Shown: in pieces, positions 36,971-48,671 of the stretch
Numbering within the stretch: position 1 is the first letter of the stretch
Layout of the letters: each line of letters starts with the position of its first letter
The notes under the pieces: model-generated
Databases searched by the model: none
What the model was told of the DNA's origin: nothing
The model's input: only the letters and a program-made list of their open reading frames with translations
DNA from: Micromussa lordhowensis
Lineage: Eukaryota > Cnidaria > Anthozoa > Scleractinia > Lobophylliidae
DNA length: 64,000 nucleotides
Direction of reading: 5' to 3'
Assembly (NCBI GenBank): GCA_964020085.1
Contig: OZ026606.1
Location: 6,381,783-6,445,782, forward strand
Translations under genes and position numbers: made by a program

Positions 36971-38740
36971 ATCTGGTTCAGAGCGACAACAACGTTTGAA
37001 CTCCACGAGGGTGTTCACGTCTTAAAACATGGCCACGAACAGAGTGAAGGAAATCTCGTCAAAGACCGACCGATCGTGAGTAGCATTTCCTTGCTTTCTC
37101 CAATTGAGGCGTTTTCGGGCTAGCTAACTATGAGAAAAAACTGTCTGTCATTCGCTAGCGGGAGAGAGATTTGTTTGTGTGACTACCGGTCGATGATCAT
37201 TGACGTAGGGACAACATACGGAGTGTTCGCTTACTCCTAATTGTGGCCTAGTTTGCTTGAAGTTCAATCGATTCTCGATGTACGAAGCTCTTGTTCAGTC
37301 CATTTAGGACGATGCAGGCCTTCACAGAAAGCCATAGTTCAGCTCTCCGCTGCGGTTTTGATATGTGGAGGTTTGTGTTGACAAGACGCGAACTTTTTGT
37401 TGGAAGCACGGTTATTTTAATTGTGCAATTCCTGATTGGATGAAGAGACGTTGGATGTAGTCTTTTTGGCCTCAAAAGCCATACAGGAGAGTAATTTCCT
37501 TTTAGATGGAGATGCGCAGATGGTACTCTCGGGACGACATGGCCATATTTTTGCACAGTTATATATTTCGGTGCATAGTCTTAACACGGTATTCATAACA
37601 TCAGACATACATCAGTTAAAAAAAAAGAAAATAGGTTGTAGCGTGAACTCACTACCAGTCTATAGCCATTCAAAGTTATTTCGTGTAGTAGTACATTGAT
37701 AAAGAAGCAATTACTCTCTCTTTAAGATACACAGAGCTAAATTCCTCGGCAAAGGGACGTTTCCAGCATTCAGCTGGATCCAACAATCCCAACAAGCCCG
37801 GAAGGGGCTGGCTGGCTGGCTGTCTGCCTGCCTGCCTGCCAACGCAATGGCTTGGGTGCAAACTGTGTCGATGAACGGGAACGTCCAACACATGTGGGAT
37901 GCGTTGTCTGTAATACTTAAAATAAACTCACGACAGCTGAAAAACAACGGATTTCAATTCTCTTGGCAGTCTAGCAACTTGCCAAGCTCTATGCTGATCT
38001 ATCGAACTAACAATTTGCTTGAATCTAGTCCATTTTAACTTGTCTGACATGCACTCACTCTCAGTCGGACCTCCAAACTTCAAAAACTATCCACCCCGAC
38101 TATTTATGCTAATATTCCCAAGGGACGTCAGGGTGGCCAAATGGTTAACGTGGTGCGCTACGAAGACAGCGAAGGTCGATGGTCGTGGGTTCGAATCACA
38201 CTACCGCATAGGGGTTATTCTCAAACTGGCTTGGGGGCCGAATAACCTCTCCCCGGCTACGTGGTACGTGGAGATTTGGGTCTGCGAACAAGGAATTACT
38301 CTCAAACTGGCTTGGGGGCCGAGTAATTCCTCCCCCAAGAAGTCCTGCGAGGTTTTTTTGGTTTTTATTTCTGCTTGTCTTGATTTTCCTGATCATTTTT
38401 TTTCCTTTTTCCTGCTCGTAATTCCTTGTTAGTTTTGCTTTTCCCTACTTTCGGTATTTTTTTAACTTTTCATCAGCGCTAGAAACGGAAAAACAAGAAG
38501 CGTTTTGCGATATTATGGCTTCCTAAGATTTTTAATTTAGCCCGCGGTGAAATTTTAAGTTACTTTCTTTGTTTTCTTGGCTTAAACTCACTTCTACCAA
38601 ACATAGGTTGTATTTGATTTTATTTGATGTGACTTGATTGCAGAATAATTCTTCAATGATCAACTGTTTCATCAAGTCGCAACCTGCCAGAAACTACATT
38701 ATCGCGTCTTCAGTGTACTATTTCTTTGGCATTTGAGATC
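36971..38740 (+). repeat. Satellite unit 22
   Basis: Length 1,770 bp (one extra A in the A run). The second half matches unit 21 and the first half matches unit 23 (GGACGATGCAGG, TCGGGACGACATGG, ATTTTTGCAC). Pol III-type element at 38127-38359. Confidence 0.95.
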
Positions 38741-40519
38741 ATCTGGTTCAGAGCGACAACAACGTTTGAACTCCACGAGGGTGTTCACGTCTTAAAACAT
38801 GGCCACGAACAGAGTGAAGGAAATCTCGTCAAAGACCGACCGATCGTGAGTAGCATTTCCTTGCTTTCTCCAATTGAGGCGTTTTCGGGCTAGCTAACTA
38901 TGAGAAAAAACTGTCTGTCATTCGCTAGCGGGAGAGAGATTTGTTTGTGTGACTACCGGTCGATGATCATTGACGTAGGGACAACATACGGAGTGTTCGC
39001 TTACTCCTAATTGTGGCCTAGTTTGCTTGAAGTTCAATCGATTCTCGATGTACGAAGCTCTTGTTCAGTCCATTTAGGACGATGCAGGCCTTCACAGAAA
39101 GCCATAGTTCAGCTCTCCGCTGCGGTTTTGATATGTGGAGGTTTGTGTTGACAAGACGCGAACTTTTTGTTGGAAGCACGGTTATTTTAATTGTGCAATT
39201 CCTGATTGGATGAAGAGACGTTGGATGTAGTCTTTTTGGCCTCAAAAGCCATACAGGAGAGTAATTTCCTTTTAGATGGAGATGCGCAGATGGTACTCTC
39301 GGGACGACATGGCCATATTTTTGCACAGTTATATATTTCGGTGCATAGTCTTAACACGGTATTCATAACATCAGACATACATCAGTTAAAAAAAAAGAAA
39401 ATAGGTTGTAGCGTGAACTCACTACCAGTCTATAGCCATTCAAAGCTATTTCGTGTAGTAGTACATTGATAAAGAAGCAATTACTCTGTCTTTAAGATAC
39501 ACAGAGCTAAATTCCTCGGCAAAGGGACGTTTCCAGCATTCAGCTGGATCCAACAATCCCAACAAGCCCGGAAGGGGCTGGCTGGCTGGCTGTCTGCCTG
39601 CCTGCCTGCCTGCCTGCCAACGCACTGGCTTGGGTGCAAACTGTGTCGATGAACGGGAACGTCCAACACATGTGGGATGCGTTGTCTGTAATACTTAAAA
39701 TAAACTCACGACAGCTCAAAAACAACGGATTTCAATTCTCTTGGCAGTCTAGCAACTTGCCAAGCTCTATGCTGATCTATTGAACTAACAATTTGCTTGA
39801 ATCTAGTCCATTTTAACTTGTCTGACATGCACGCACTCTCAGTCGGACCTCCAAACTTCAAAAACTATCCACCCCGACTATTTATGCTAATATTCCCAAG
39901 GGACGTCAGGGTGGCCAAATGGTTAACGTGGTGCGCTACGAAGACAGCGAAGGTCGCAGGTCGTGGGTTCGAATCACACTACCGCATAGGGGTTATTCTC
40001 AAACTGGCTTGGGGGCCGAATAACCTCTCCCCGGCTACGTGGTACGTGGAGATTTGGGTCTGCGAACAAGGAATTACTCTCAAACTGGCTTGGGGGCCGA
40101 GTAATTCCTCCCCCAAGAAGTCCTGCGAGGTTTTTTTGGTTTTTATTTCTGCTTGTCTTGATTTTCCTGATCATTTTTTTTTCCTTTTTCCTGCTCGTAA
40201 TTCCTTGTTAGTTTTGCTTTTCCCTACTTTCGGTATTTTTTTAACTTTTCATCAGCGCTAGAAACGGAAAAACAAGAAGCGTTTTGCGGCATTATGGCTT
40301 CCTAAGATTTTTAATTTAGCCCGCGGTGAAATTTTAAGTTACTTTCTTTGTTTTCTTGGCTCAAACTCACTTCTACCAAACATAGGTTGTATTTGATTTT
40401 ATTTGATGTGACTTGATTGCAGAATAATTCTTCAATGATCAACTGTTTCATCAAGTCGCAACCTGCCAGAAACTACATTATCGCGTGTTCAGTGTACTAT
40501 TTCTTTGGCATTTGAGATC
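38741..40519 (+). repeat. Satellite unit 23
   Basis: Length 1,779 bp, the longest regular unit, with five CTGC plus one extra A and one extra T. GCACTGGCTTGGG replaces GCAATGGCTTGGG. Pol III-type element at 39905-40137. Confidence 0.95.
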
Positions 40520-42294
40520 ATCTGGTTCAGAGCGACAACAACGTTTGAACTCAACGAGGGTGTTCACGTCTTAAAACATGGCCACGAACAGAGTGAAGGA
40601 AATCTCGTCAAAGACCGACCGATCGTGAGTAGCATTTCCTTGCTTTCTCCAATTGAGGCGTTTTCGGGCTAGCTAACTATGAGAAGAAACTGTCTGTCAT
40701 TCGCTAGCGGGAGAGAGATTTGTTTGTGTGACTACCGGTCGATGATCATTGACGTAGGGACAACATACGGAGTGTTCGCTTACTCCTAATTGTGGCCTAG
40801 TTTGCTTGAAGTTCAATCGATTCTCGATGTACGAAGCTCTTGTTCAGTCCATTTAGGACAATGCAGGCCTTCACAGAAAGCCATAGTTCAGCTCTCCGCT
40901 GCGGTTTTGATATGTGGAGGTTTGTGTTGACAAGACGCGAACTTTTTGTTGGAAGCACGGTTATTTTAATTGTGCAATTCCTGATTGGATGAAGAGACGT
41001 TGGATGTAGTCTTTTTGGCCTCAAAAGCCATACAGGAGAGTAATTTCCTTTTAGATGGAGATGCGCAGATGGTACTCTCGAGACGACATGGCCATATTTA
41101 TGCACAGTTATATATTTCGGTGCATAGTCTTAACACGGTATTCATAACATCAGACATACATCAGTTAAAAAAAAGAAAATAGGTTGTAGCGTGAACTCAC
41201 TACCAGTCTATAGCCATTCAAAGTTATTTCGTGTAGTAGTACATTGATAAAGAAGCAATTACTCTGTCTTTAAGATACACAGAGCTAAATTCCTCGGCAA
41301 AGGGACGTTTCCAGCATTCAGCTGGATCCAACAATCCCAACAAGCCCGGAAGGGGCTGGCTGGCTGGCTGGCTGTCTGCTTGCCTGCCTGCCAACGCAAT
41401 GGCTTGGGTGCAAACTGTGTCGATGAACGGGAACGTCCAACACATGTGGGATGCGTTGTCTGTAATACTTAAAATAAACTCACGACAGCTCAAAAACAAC
41501 GGATTTCAATTCTCTTGGCAGTCTAGCAACTTGCCAAGCTCTATGCTGATCTATCGAACTAACAATTTGCTTGAATCTAGTCCATTTTAACTTGTCTGAC
41601 ATGCACGCACTCTCAGTCGGACCTCCAAACTTCAAAAACTATCCACCCCGACTATTTATGCTAATATTCCCAAGGGACGTCAGGGTGGCCAAATGGTTAA
41701 CGTGGTGCGCTACGAAGACAGCGAAGGTCGCAGGTCGTGGGTTCGAATCACACTACCGCATAGGGGTTATTCTCAAACTGGCTTGGGGGCCGAATAACCT
41801 CTCCCCGGCTACGTGGTACGTGGAGATTTGGGTCTGCGAACAAGGAATTACTCTCAAACTGGCTTGGGGGCCGAGTAATTCCTCCCCCAAGAAGTCCTGC
41901 GAGGTTTTTTTGGTTTTTATTTCTGCTTGTCTTGATTTTCCTGATCATTTTTTTTTTCCTTTTTCCTGCTCGTAATTCCTTGTTAGTTTTGCTTTTCCCT
42001 ACTTTCGGTTTTTTTTTATCTTTTCATCAGCGCTAGAAACGGAAAAACAAGAAGCGTTTTGCGGCATTATGGCTTCCTAAGATTTTTAATTTAGCCCGCG
42101 GTGAAATTTTAAGTTACTTTCTTTGTTTTCTTGGCTTAAACTCACTTCTACCAAACATAGGTTGTATTTGATTTTATTTGATGTGACTTGATTGCAGAAT
42201 AATTCTTCAATGATCAACTGTTTCATCAAGTCGCAACCTGCCAGAAACTACATTATCGCGTGTTCAGTGTACTATTTCTTTGGCATTTGAGATC
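40520..42294 (+). repeat. Satellite unit 24
   Basis: Length 1,775 bp: four CTGG, one CTTGC-type change and a longer T tract. GAGAAGAAACTG near 40681 is shared with units 28, 32 and 34. Pol III-type element at 41679-41911. Confidence 0.95.
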
Positions 42295-44055
42295 ATCTGG
42301 TTCAGAGCGACAACAACGTTTGAACTCAACGAGGGTGTTCACGTCTTAAAACATGGCCACGAACAGAGTGAAGGAAATCTCGTCAAAGACCGACCGATCG
42401 TGAGTAGCATTTCCTTGCTTTCTCCAATTGAGGCGTTTTCGGGCTAGCTAACTATGAGAAAAAACTGTCTGTCATTCGCTAGCGGGAGAGAGATTTGTTT
42501 GTGTGACTACCGGTCGATGATCATTGACGTAGGGACAACATACGGAGTGTTCGCTTACTCCTAATTGTGGCCTAGTTTGCTTGAAGTTCAATCGATTCTC
42601 GATGTACGAAGCTCTTGTTCAGTCCATTTAGGACAATGCAGGCCTTCACAGAAAGCCATAGTTCAGCTCTCCGCTGCGGTTTTGATATGTGGAGGTTTGT
42701 GTTGACAAGACGCGAACTTTTTGTTGGAAGCACGGTTATTTTAATTGTGCAATTCCTGATTGGATGAAGAGACGTTGGATGTAGTCTTTTTGGCCTCAAA
42801 AGCCATACAGGAGAGTAATTTCCTTTTAGATGGAGATGCGCAGATGGTACTCTCGAGACGACATGGCCATATTTATGCACAGTTATATATTTCGGTGCAT
42901 AGTCTTAACACGGTATTCATAACATCAGACATACATCAGTTAAAAAAAAGAAAATAGGTTGTAGCGTGAACTCACTACCAGTCTATAGCCATTCAAAGTT
43001 ATTTCGTGTAGTAGTACATTGATAAAGAAGGAATTACTCTGTCTTTAAGATACACAGAGCTAAATTCCTCGGCAAAGGGACGTTTCCAGCATTCAGCTGG
43101 ATCCAACAAGCTCGGAAGGGGCTGGCTGGCTGGCTGTCTGCCTGCCTGCCTTCCAACGCAATGGCTTGGGTGCAAACTGTGTCGATGAACGGGAACGTCC
43201 AACACATGTGGGATGCGTTGTCTGTAATACTTAAAATAAACTCACGACAGCTGAAAAACAACGGATTTCAATTCTCTTGGCAGTCTAGCAACTTGCCAAG
43301 CTCTATGCTGATCTATCGAACTAACAATTTGCTTGAATCTAGTCCATTTTAACTTGTCTGACATGCACTCACTCTCAGTCGGACCTCTTAACTTCAAAAA
43401 CTATCCACCCCGACTATTTATGCTAATATTCCCAAGGGACGTCAGGGTGGCCAAATGGTTAACGTGGTGCGCTACGAAGACAGCGAAGGTCGCAGGTCGT
43501 GGGTTCGAATCACACTACCGCATAGGGGTTATTCTCAAACTGGCTTGGGGGCCGAATAACCTCTCCCCGGCTACGTGGTACGTGGAGATTTGGGTCTGCG
43601 AACAAGGAATTACTCTCAAACTGGCTTGGGGGCCGAGTAATTCCTCCCCCAAGAAGTCCTGCGAGGTTTTTTTGGTTTTTATTTCTGCTTGTCTTGATTT
43701 TCCTGATCATTTTTTTTCCTTTTTCCTGCTCGTAATTCCTTGTTAGTTTTGCTTTTCCCTACTTTCGGTATTTTTTTTAACTTTTCATCAGCGCTAGAAA
43801 CGGAAAAACAAGAAGCGTTTTGCGGCATTATGGCTTCCTAAGATTTTTAATTTAGCCCGCGGTGAAATTTTAAGTTACTTTCTTTGTTTTCTTGGCTTAA
43901 ACTCACTTCTAGCAAACATAGGTTGTATTTGATTTTATTTGATGTGACTTGATTGCAGAATAATTCTTCAATGATCAACTGTTTCATCAAGTCGCAACCT
44001 GCCAGAAACTACATTATCGCGTGTTCAGTGTACTATTTCTTTGGCATTTGAGATC
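42295..44055 (+). repeat. Satellite unit 25, 9-bp deletion
   Basis: Length 1,761 bp. TCCCAACAA is missing before the microsatellite (GGATCCAACAAGCTCGG near 43098), consistent with deletion between the two AACAA words. Pol III-type element at 43441-43673. Confidence 0.95.
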
Positions 44056-45816
44056 ATCTGGTTCAGAGCGACAACAACGTTTGAACTCAACGAGGCTGTT
44101 CACGTCTTAAAACATGGCCACGAACAGAGTGAAGGAAATCTCCTCAAAGACCGACCGATCGTGAGTAGCATTTCCTTGCTTTCTCCAATTGAGGCGTTTT
44201 CGGGCTAGCTAACTATGAGAAAAAACTGTCTGTCATTCGCTAGCGGGAGAGAGATTTGTTTGTGTGACTACCGGTCGATGATCATTGACGTAGGGACAAC
44301 ATACGGAGTGTTCGCTTACTCCTAATTGTGGCCTAGTTTGCTTGAAGTTCAATCGATTCTCGATGTACGAAGCTCTTGTTCAGTCCATTTAGGACAATGC
44401 AGGCCTTCACAGAAAGCCATAGTTCAGCTCTCCGCTGCGGTTTTGATATGTGGAGGTTTGTGTTGACAAGACGCGAACTTTTTGTTGGAAGCACGGTTAT
44501 TTTAATTGTGCAATTCCTGATGGGATGAAGAGACGTTGGATGTAGTCTTTTTGGCCTCAAAAGCCATACAGGAGAGTAATTTCCTTTTAGATGGAGATGC
44601 GCAGATGGTACTCTCGAGACGACATGGCCATATTTATGCACAGTTATATATTTCGGTGCATAGTCTTAACACGGTATTCATAACATCAGACATACATCAG
44701 TTAAAAAAAAGAAAATAGGTTGTAGCGTGAACTCACTACCAGTCTATAGCCATTCAAAGTTATTTCGTGTAGTAGTACATTGATAAAGAAGGAATTACTC
44801 TGTCTTTAAGATACACAGAGCTAAATTCCTCGGCAAAGGGACGTTTCCAGCATTCAGCTGGATCCAACAAGCTCGGAAGGGGCTGGCTGGCTGGCTGTCT
44901 GCCTGCCTGCCTGCCAACGCAATGGCTTGGGTGCAAACTGTGTCGATGAACGGGAACGTCCAACACATGTGGGATGCGTTGTCTGTAATACTTAAAATAA
45001 ACTCACGACAGCTGAAAAACAACGGATTTCAATTCTCTTGGCAGTCTAGCAACTTGCCAAGCTCTATGCTGATCTATCGAACTAACAATTTGCTTGAATC
45101 TAGTCCATTTTAACTTGTCTGACATGCACTCACTCTCAGTCGGACCTCCAAACTTCAAAAACTATCCACCCCGACTATTTATGCTAATATTCCCAAGGGA
45201 CGTCAGGGTGGCCAAATGGTTAACGTGGTGCGCTACGAAGACAGCGAAGGTCGCAGGTCGTGGGTTCGAATCACACTACCGCATAGGGGTTATTCTCAAA
45301 CTGGCTTGGGGGCCGAATAACCTCTCCCCGGCTACGTGGTACGTGGAGATTTGGGTCTGCGAACAAGGAATTACTCTCAAACTGGCTTGGGGGCCGAGTA
45401 ATTCCTCCCCCAAGAAGTCCTGCGAGGTTTTTTTGGTTTTTATTTCTGCTTGTCTTGATTTTCCTGATCATTTTTTTTCCTTTTTCCTGCTCGTAATTCC
45501 TTGTTAGTTTTGCTTTTCCCTACTTTCGGTATTTTTTTTAACTTTTCATCAGCGCTAGAAACGGAAAAACAAGAAGCGTTTTGCGGCATTATGGCTTCCT
45601 AAGATTTTTAATTTAGCCCGCGGTGAAATTTTAAGTTACTTTCTTTGTTTTCTTGGCTTAAACTCACTTCTACCAAACATAGGTTGTATTTGATTTTATT
45701 TGATGTGACTTGATTGCAGAATAATTCTTCAATGATCAACTGTTTCATCAAGTCGCAACCTGCCAGAAACTACATTATCGCGTGTTCAGTGTACTATTTC
45801 TTTGGCATTTGAGATC
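44056..45816 (+). repeat. Satellite unit 26, 9-bp deletion
   Basis: Length 1,761 bp, with the same 9-bp deletion as unit 25. CTGATGGGATGAAG near 44517 is shared with unit 27, so this copy combines markers of both neighbours. Pol III-type element at 45202-45434. Confidence 0.95.
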
Positions 45817-47584
45817 ATCTGGTTCAGAGCGACAACAACGTTTGAACTCAACGAGGGTGTTCACGTCTTAAAACATGGCCACGAACAGAGTGAAGGAAAT
45901 CTCGTCAAAGACCGACCGATCGTGAGTAGCATTTCCTTGCTTTCTCCAATTGAGGCGTTTTCGGGCTAGCTAACTATGAGAAAAAACTGTCTGTCATTCG
46001 CTAGCGGGAGAGAGATTTGTTTGTGTGACTACCGGTCGATGATCATTGACGTAGGGACAACATACGGAGTGTTCGCTTACTCCTAATTGTGGCCTAGTTT
46101 GCTTGAAGTTCAATCGATTCTCGATGTACGAAGCTCTTGTTCAGTCCATTTAGGACAATGCAGGCCTTCACAGAAAGCCATAGTTCAGCTCTCCGCTGCG
46201 GTTTTGATATGTGGAGGTTTGTGTTGACAAGACGCGAACTTTTTGTTGGAAGCACGGTTATTTTAATTGTGCAATTCCTGATGGGATGAAGAGACGTTGG
46301 ATGTAGTCTTTTTGGCCTCAAAAGCCATACAGGAGAGTAATTTCCTTTTAGATGGAGATGCGCAGATGGTACTCTCGAGACGACATGGCCATATTTATGC
46401 ACAGTTATATATTTCGGAGCATAGTCTTAACACGGTATTCATAACATCAGACATACATCAGTTAAAAAAAAGAAAATAGGTTGTAGCGTGAACTCACTAC
46501 CAGTCTATAGCCATTCAAAGTTATTTCGTGTAGTAGTACATTGATAAAGAAGGAATTACTCTGTCTTTAAGATACACAGAGCTAAATTCCTCGGCAAAGG
46601 GACGTTTCCAGCATTCAGCTGGATCCAACAATCCCAACAAGCCCGGAAGGGGCTGGCTGGCTGGCTGTCTGCCCGCCTGCCTGCCAACGCAATGGCTTGG
46701 GTGCAAACTGTGTCGATGAACGGGAATGTCCAACACATGTGGGATGCGTTGTCTGTAATACTTAAAATAAACTCACGACAGCTAAAAAACAACGGATTTC
46801 AATTCTCTTGGCAGTCTAGCAACTTGCCAAGCTCTATGCTGATCTATCGAACTAACAATTTGCTTGAATCTAGTCCATTTTAACTTGTCTGACATGCACG
46901 CACTCTCAGTCGGACCTCCAAACTTCAAAAACTATCCACCCCGACTATTTATGCTAATATTCCAAAGGAACGTCAGGGTGGCCAAATGGTTAACGTGGTG
47001 CGCTACGAAGACAGCGAAGGTCGCAGGTCGTGGGTTCGAATCACACTACCGCATAGGGGTTATTCTCAAACTGGCTTGGGGACCGAATAACCTCTCCCCG
47101 GCTACGTGGTACGTGGAGATTTGGGTCTGCGAACAAGGAATTACTCTCAAACTGGCTTGGGGGCCGAGTAATTCCTCCCCCAAGAAGTCCTGCGAGGTTT
47201 TTTTGGTTTTTATTTCTGCTTGTCTTGATTTTCCTGATCATTTTTTTTCCTTTTTCCTGCTCGTAATTCCTTGTTAGTTTTGCTTTTCCATACTTTCGTT
47301 ATTTTTTAACTTTTCATCAGCGCTAGAAACGGAAAAACAAGAAGCGTTTTGCGGCATTATGGCTTCCTAAGATTTTTAATTTAGCCCGCGGTGAAATTTT
47401 AAGTTACTTTCTTTGTTTTCTTGGCTTAAACTCACTTCTACCAAACATAGGTTGTATTTGATTTTATTTGATGTGACTTGATTGCAGAATAATTCTTCAA
47501 TGATCAACTGTTTCATCAAGTCGCAACCTGCCAGAAACTGCATTATCGCGTGTTCAGTGTACTATTTCTTTGGCATTTGAGATC
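45817..47584 (+). repeat. Satellite unit 27
   Basis: Length 1,768 bp. CTGATGGGATGAAG is as in unit 26, without the 9-bp deletion. Private changes include TTCCAAAGGAACG near 46961 and a loop G-to-A in HP1. Pol III-type element at 46972-47204. Confidence 0.95.
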
Positions 47585-48408
47585 ATCTGGTTCAGAGCGA
47601 CAACAACGTTTGAACTCAACGAGGGTGTTCACGTCTTAAAACATGGCCACGAACAGAGTGAAGGAAATCTCCTCAAAGACCGACCGATCGTGAGTAGCAT
47701 TTCCTTGCTTTCTCCAATTGAGGCGTTTTCGGGCTAGCTAACTATGAGAAGAAACTGTCTGTCATTCGCTAGCGGGAGAGAGATTTGTTTGTGTGACTAC
47801 CGGTCGATGATCATTGACGTAGGGACAACATACGGAGTGTTCGCTTACTCCTAATTGTGGCCTAGTTTGCTTGAAGTTCAATCGATTCTCGATGTACAAA
47901 GCTCTTGTTCAGTCCATTTAGGACAATGCAGGCCTTCACAGAAAGCCATAGTTCAGCTCTCCGCTGCGGTTTTGATATGTGGAGGTTTGTGTTGACAAGA
48001 CGCGAACTTTTTGTTGGAAGCACGGTTATTTTAATTGTGCAATTCCTGATTGGATGAAGAGACGTTGGATGTAGTCTTTTTGGCCTCAAAAGCCATACAG
48101 GAGAGTAATTTCCTTTTAGATGGAGATGCGCAGATGGTACTCTCGAGACAACATGGCCATATTTATGCACAGTTATATATTTCGGTGCATAGTCTTAACA
48201 CGGTATTCATAACATCAGACATACATCAGTTAAAAAAAAGAAAATAGGTTGTAGCGTGAACTCACTACCAGTCTATAGCCATTCAAAGTTATTTCGTGTA
48301 GTAGTACATTGATAAAGAAGGAATTACTCTGTCTTTAAGATACACAGAGCTAAATTCCTCGGCAAAGGGACGTTTCCAGCATTCAGCTGGATCCAACAAT
48401 CCCAACAA
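47585..48408 (+). repeat. Satellite unit 28, left part (interrupted by the LINE)
   Basis: The first 824 bp of a unit, ending CCCAACAA directly at the LINE poly(A) tract. Markers CTCCTCAAAG, GAGAAGAAAC, TGTACAAAGC and GAGACAACATGG are shared with unit 32. Confidence 0.95.
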
Positions 48409-48423
48409 TTTTTTTTTTTTTTT
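48409..48423 (-). other. LINE poly(A) tract
   Basis: Fifteen T on the plus strand, i.e. A15 at the 3' end of the element, joined directly to CCCAACAA of the satellite. It marks the 3' junction and the insertion orientation. Confidence 0.9.
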
Positions 48424-48435
48424 AAACATATAAAA

Positions 48436-48451
48436 GCCTGGAGAACCAGGC
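48436..48451 (-). other. 3'-terminal hairpin of the LINE
   Basis: GCCTGG-TTCT-CCAGGC on the minus strand: a perfect 6-bp stem with a 4-nt loop, 12 nt before the poly(A) tract. Some LINEs use such a 3' hairpin for template recognition by their reverse transcriptase; for this element that role is inferred. Confidence 0.7.
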
Positions 48452-48454
48452 GAG

Positions 48455-48460
48455 TTTATT
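48455..48460 (-). promoter_or_regulatory. Polyadenylation signal of the LINE
   Basis: AATAAA on the minus strand, about 31 nt upstream of the poly(A) tract, at normal spacing. Confidence 0.7.
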
Positions 48461-48671
48461 ACTTCTAGGGTAATTAACAATACATATGGTACAAATAGGT
48501 ACAAGCTAATTACAAATTACAGTGACTAACAAGCTACAAGTGTCAGTTGAAAGAAAAGTGTTCATTTCCAACTCGTGGACAGCCACTAACAGCGCGCAGG
48601 CGCAAGGCCCGGAGTAGGCGGCCGCCACGTGAGTGGGTAGCAAAAGATATTTACTATTTACACGGGGATAT

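Larger units (their letters stand above)
1..48408 (+). repeat. Tandem array of about 1.77-kb units, left block (units 1-27 and the start of unit 28)
   Basis: The same sequence recurs head to tail with a period of 1,761-1,779 bp; I take the phase from window position 1 and the orientation from the Pol III-type element inside each unit. The array starts before the window, since position 1 is already inside a continuous repeat. Copies differ at few positions. Most length variation is in multiples of four and maps to the CTGG/CTGC microsatellite; the exceptions are a 215-bp deletion in unit 10 and 9-bp deletions in units 25 and 26. No host gene is convincingly encoded. A satellite of this size that contains a SINE-like element could be centromeric, subtelomeric or an interstitial array; the sequence does not say which. 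Confidence 0.97.
48424..48671 (-). other. LINE 3' UTR
   Basis: 248 nt after the ORF2 stop. The upstream part is GC- and CpG-rich (about 48590-48640, including GCGGCCGC), while the end is AT-rich and carries AATAAA and a short hairpin. No further gene is seen. Confidence 0.85.
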
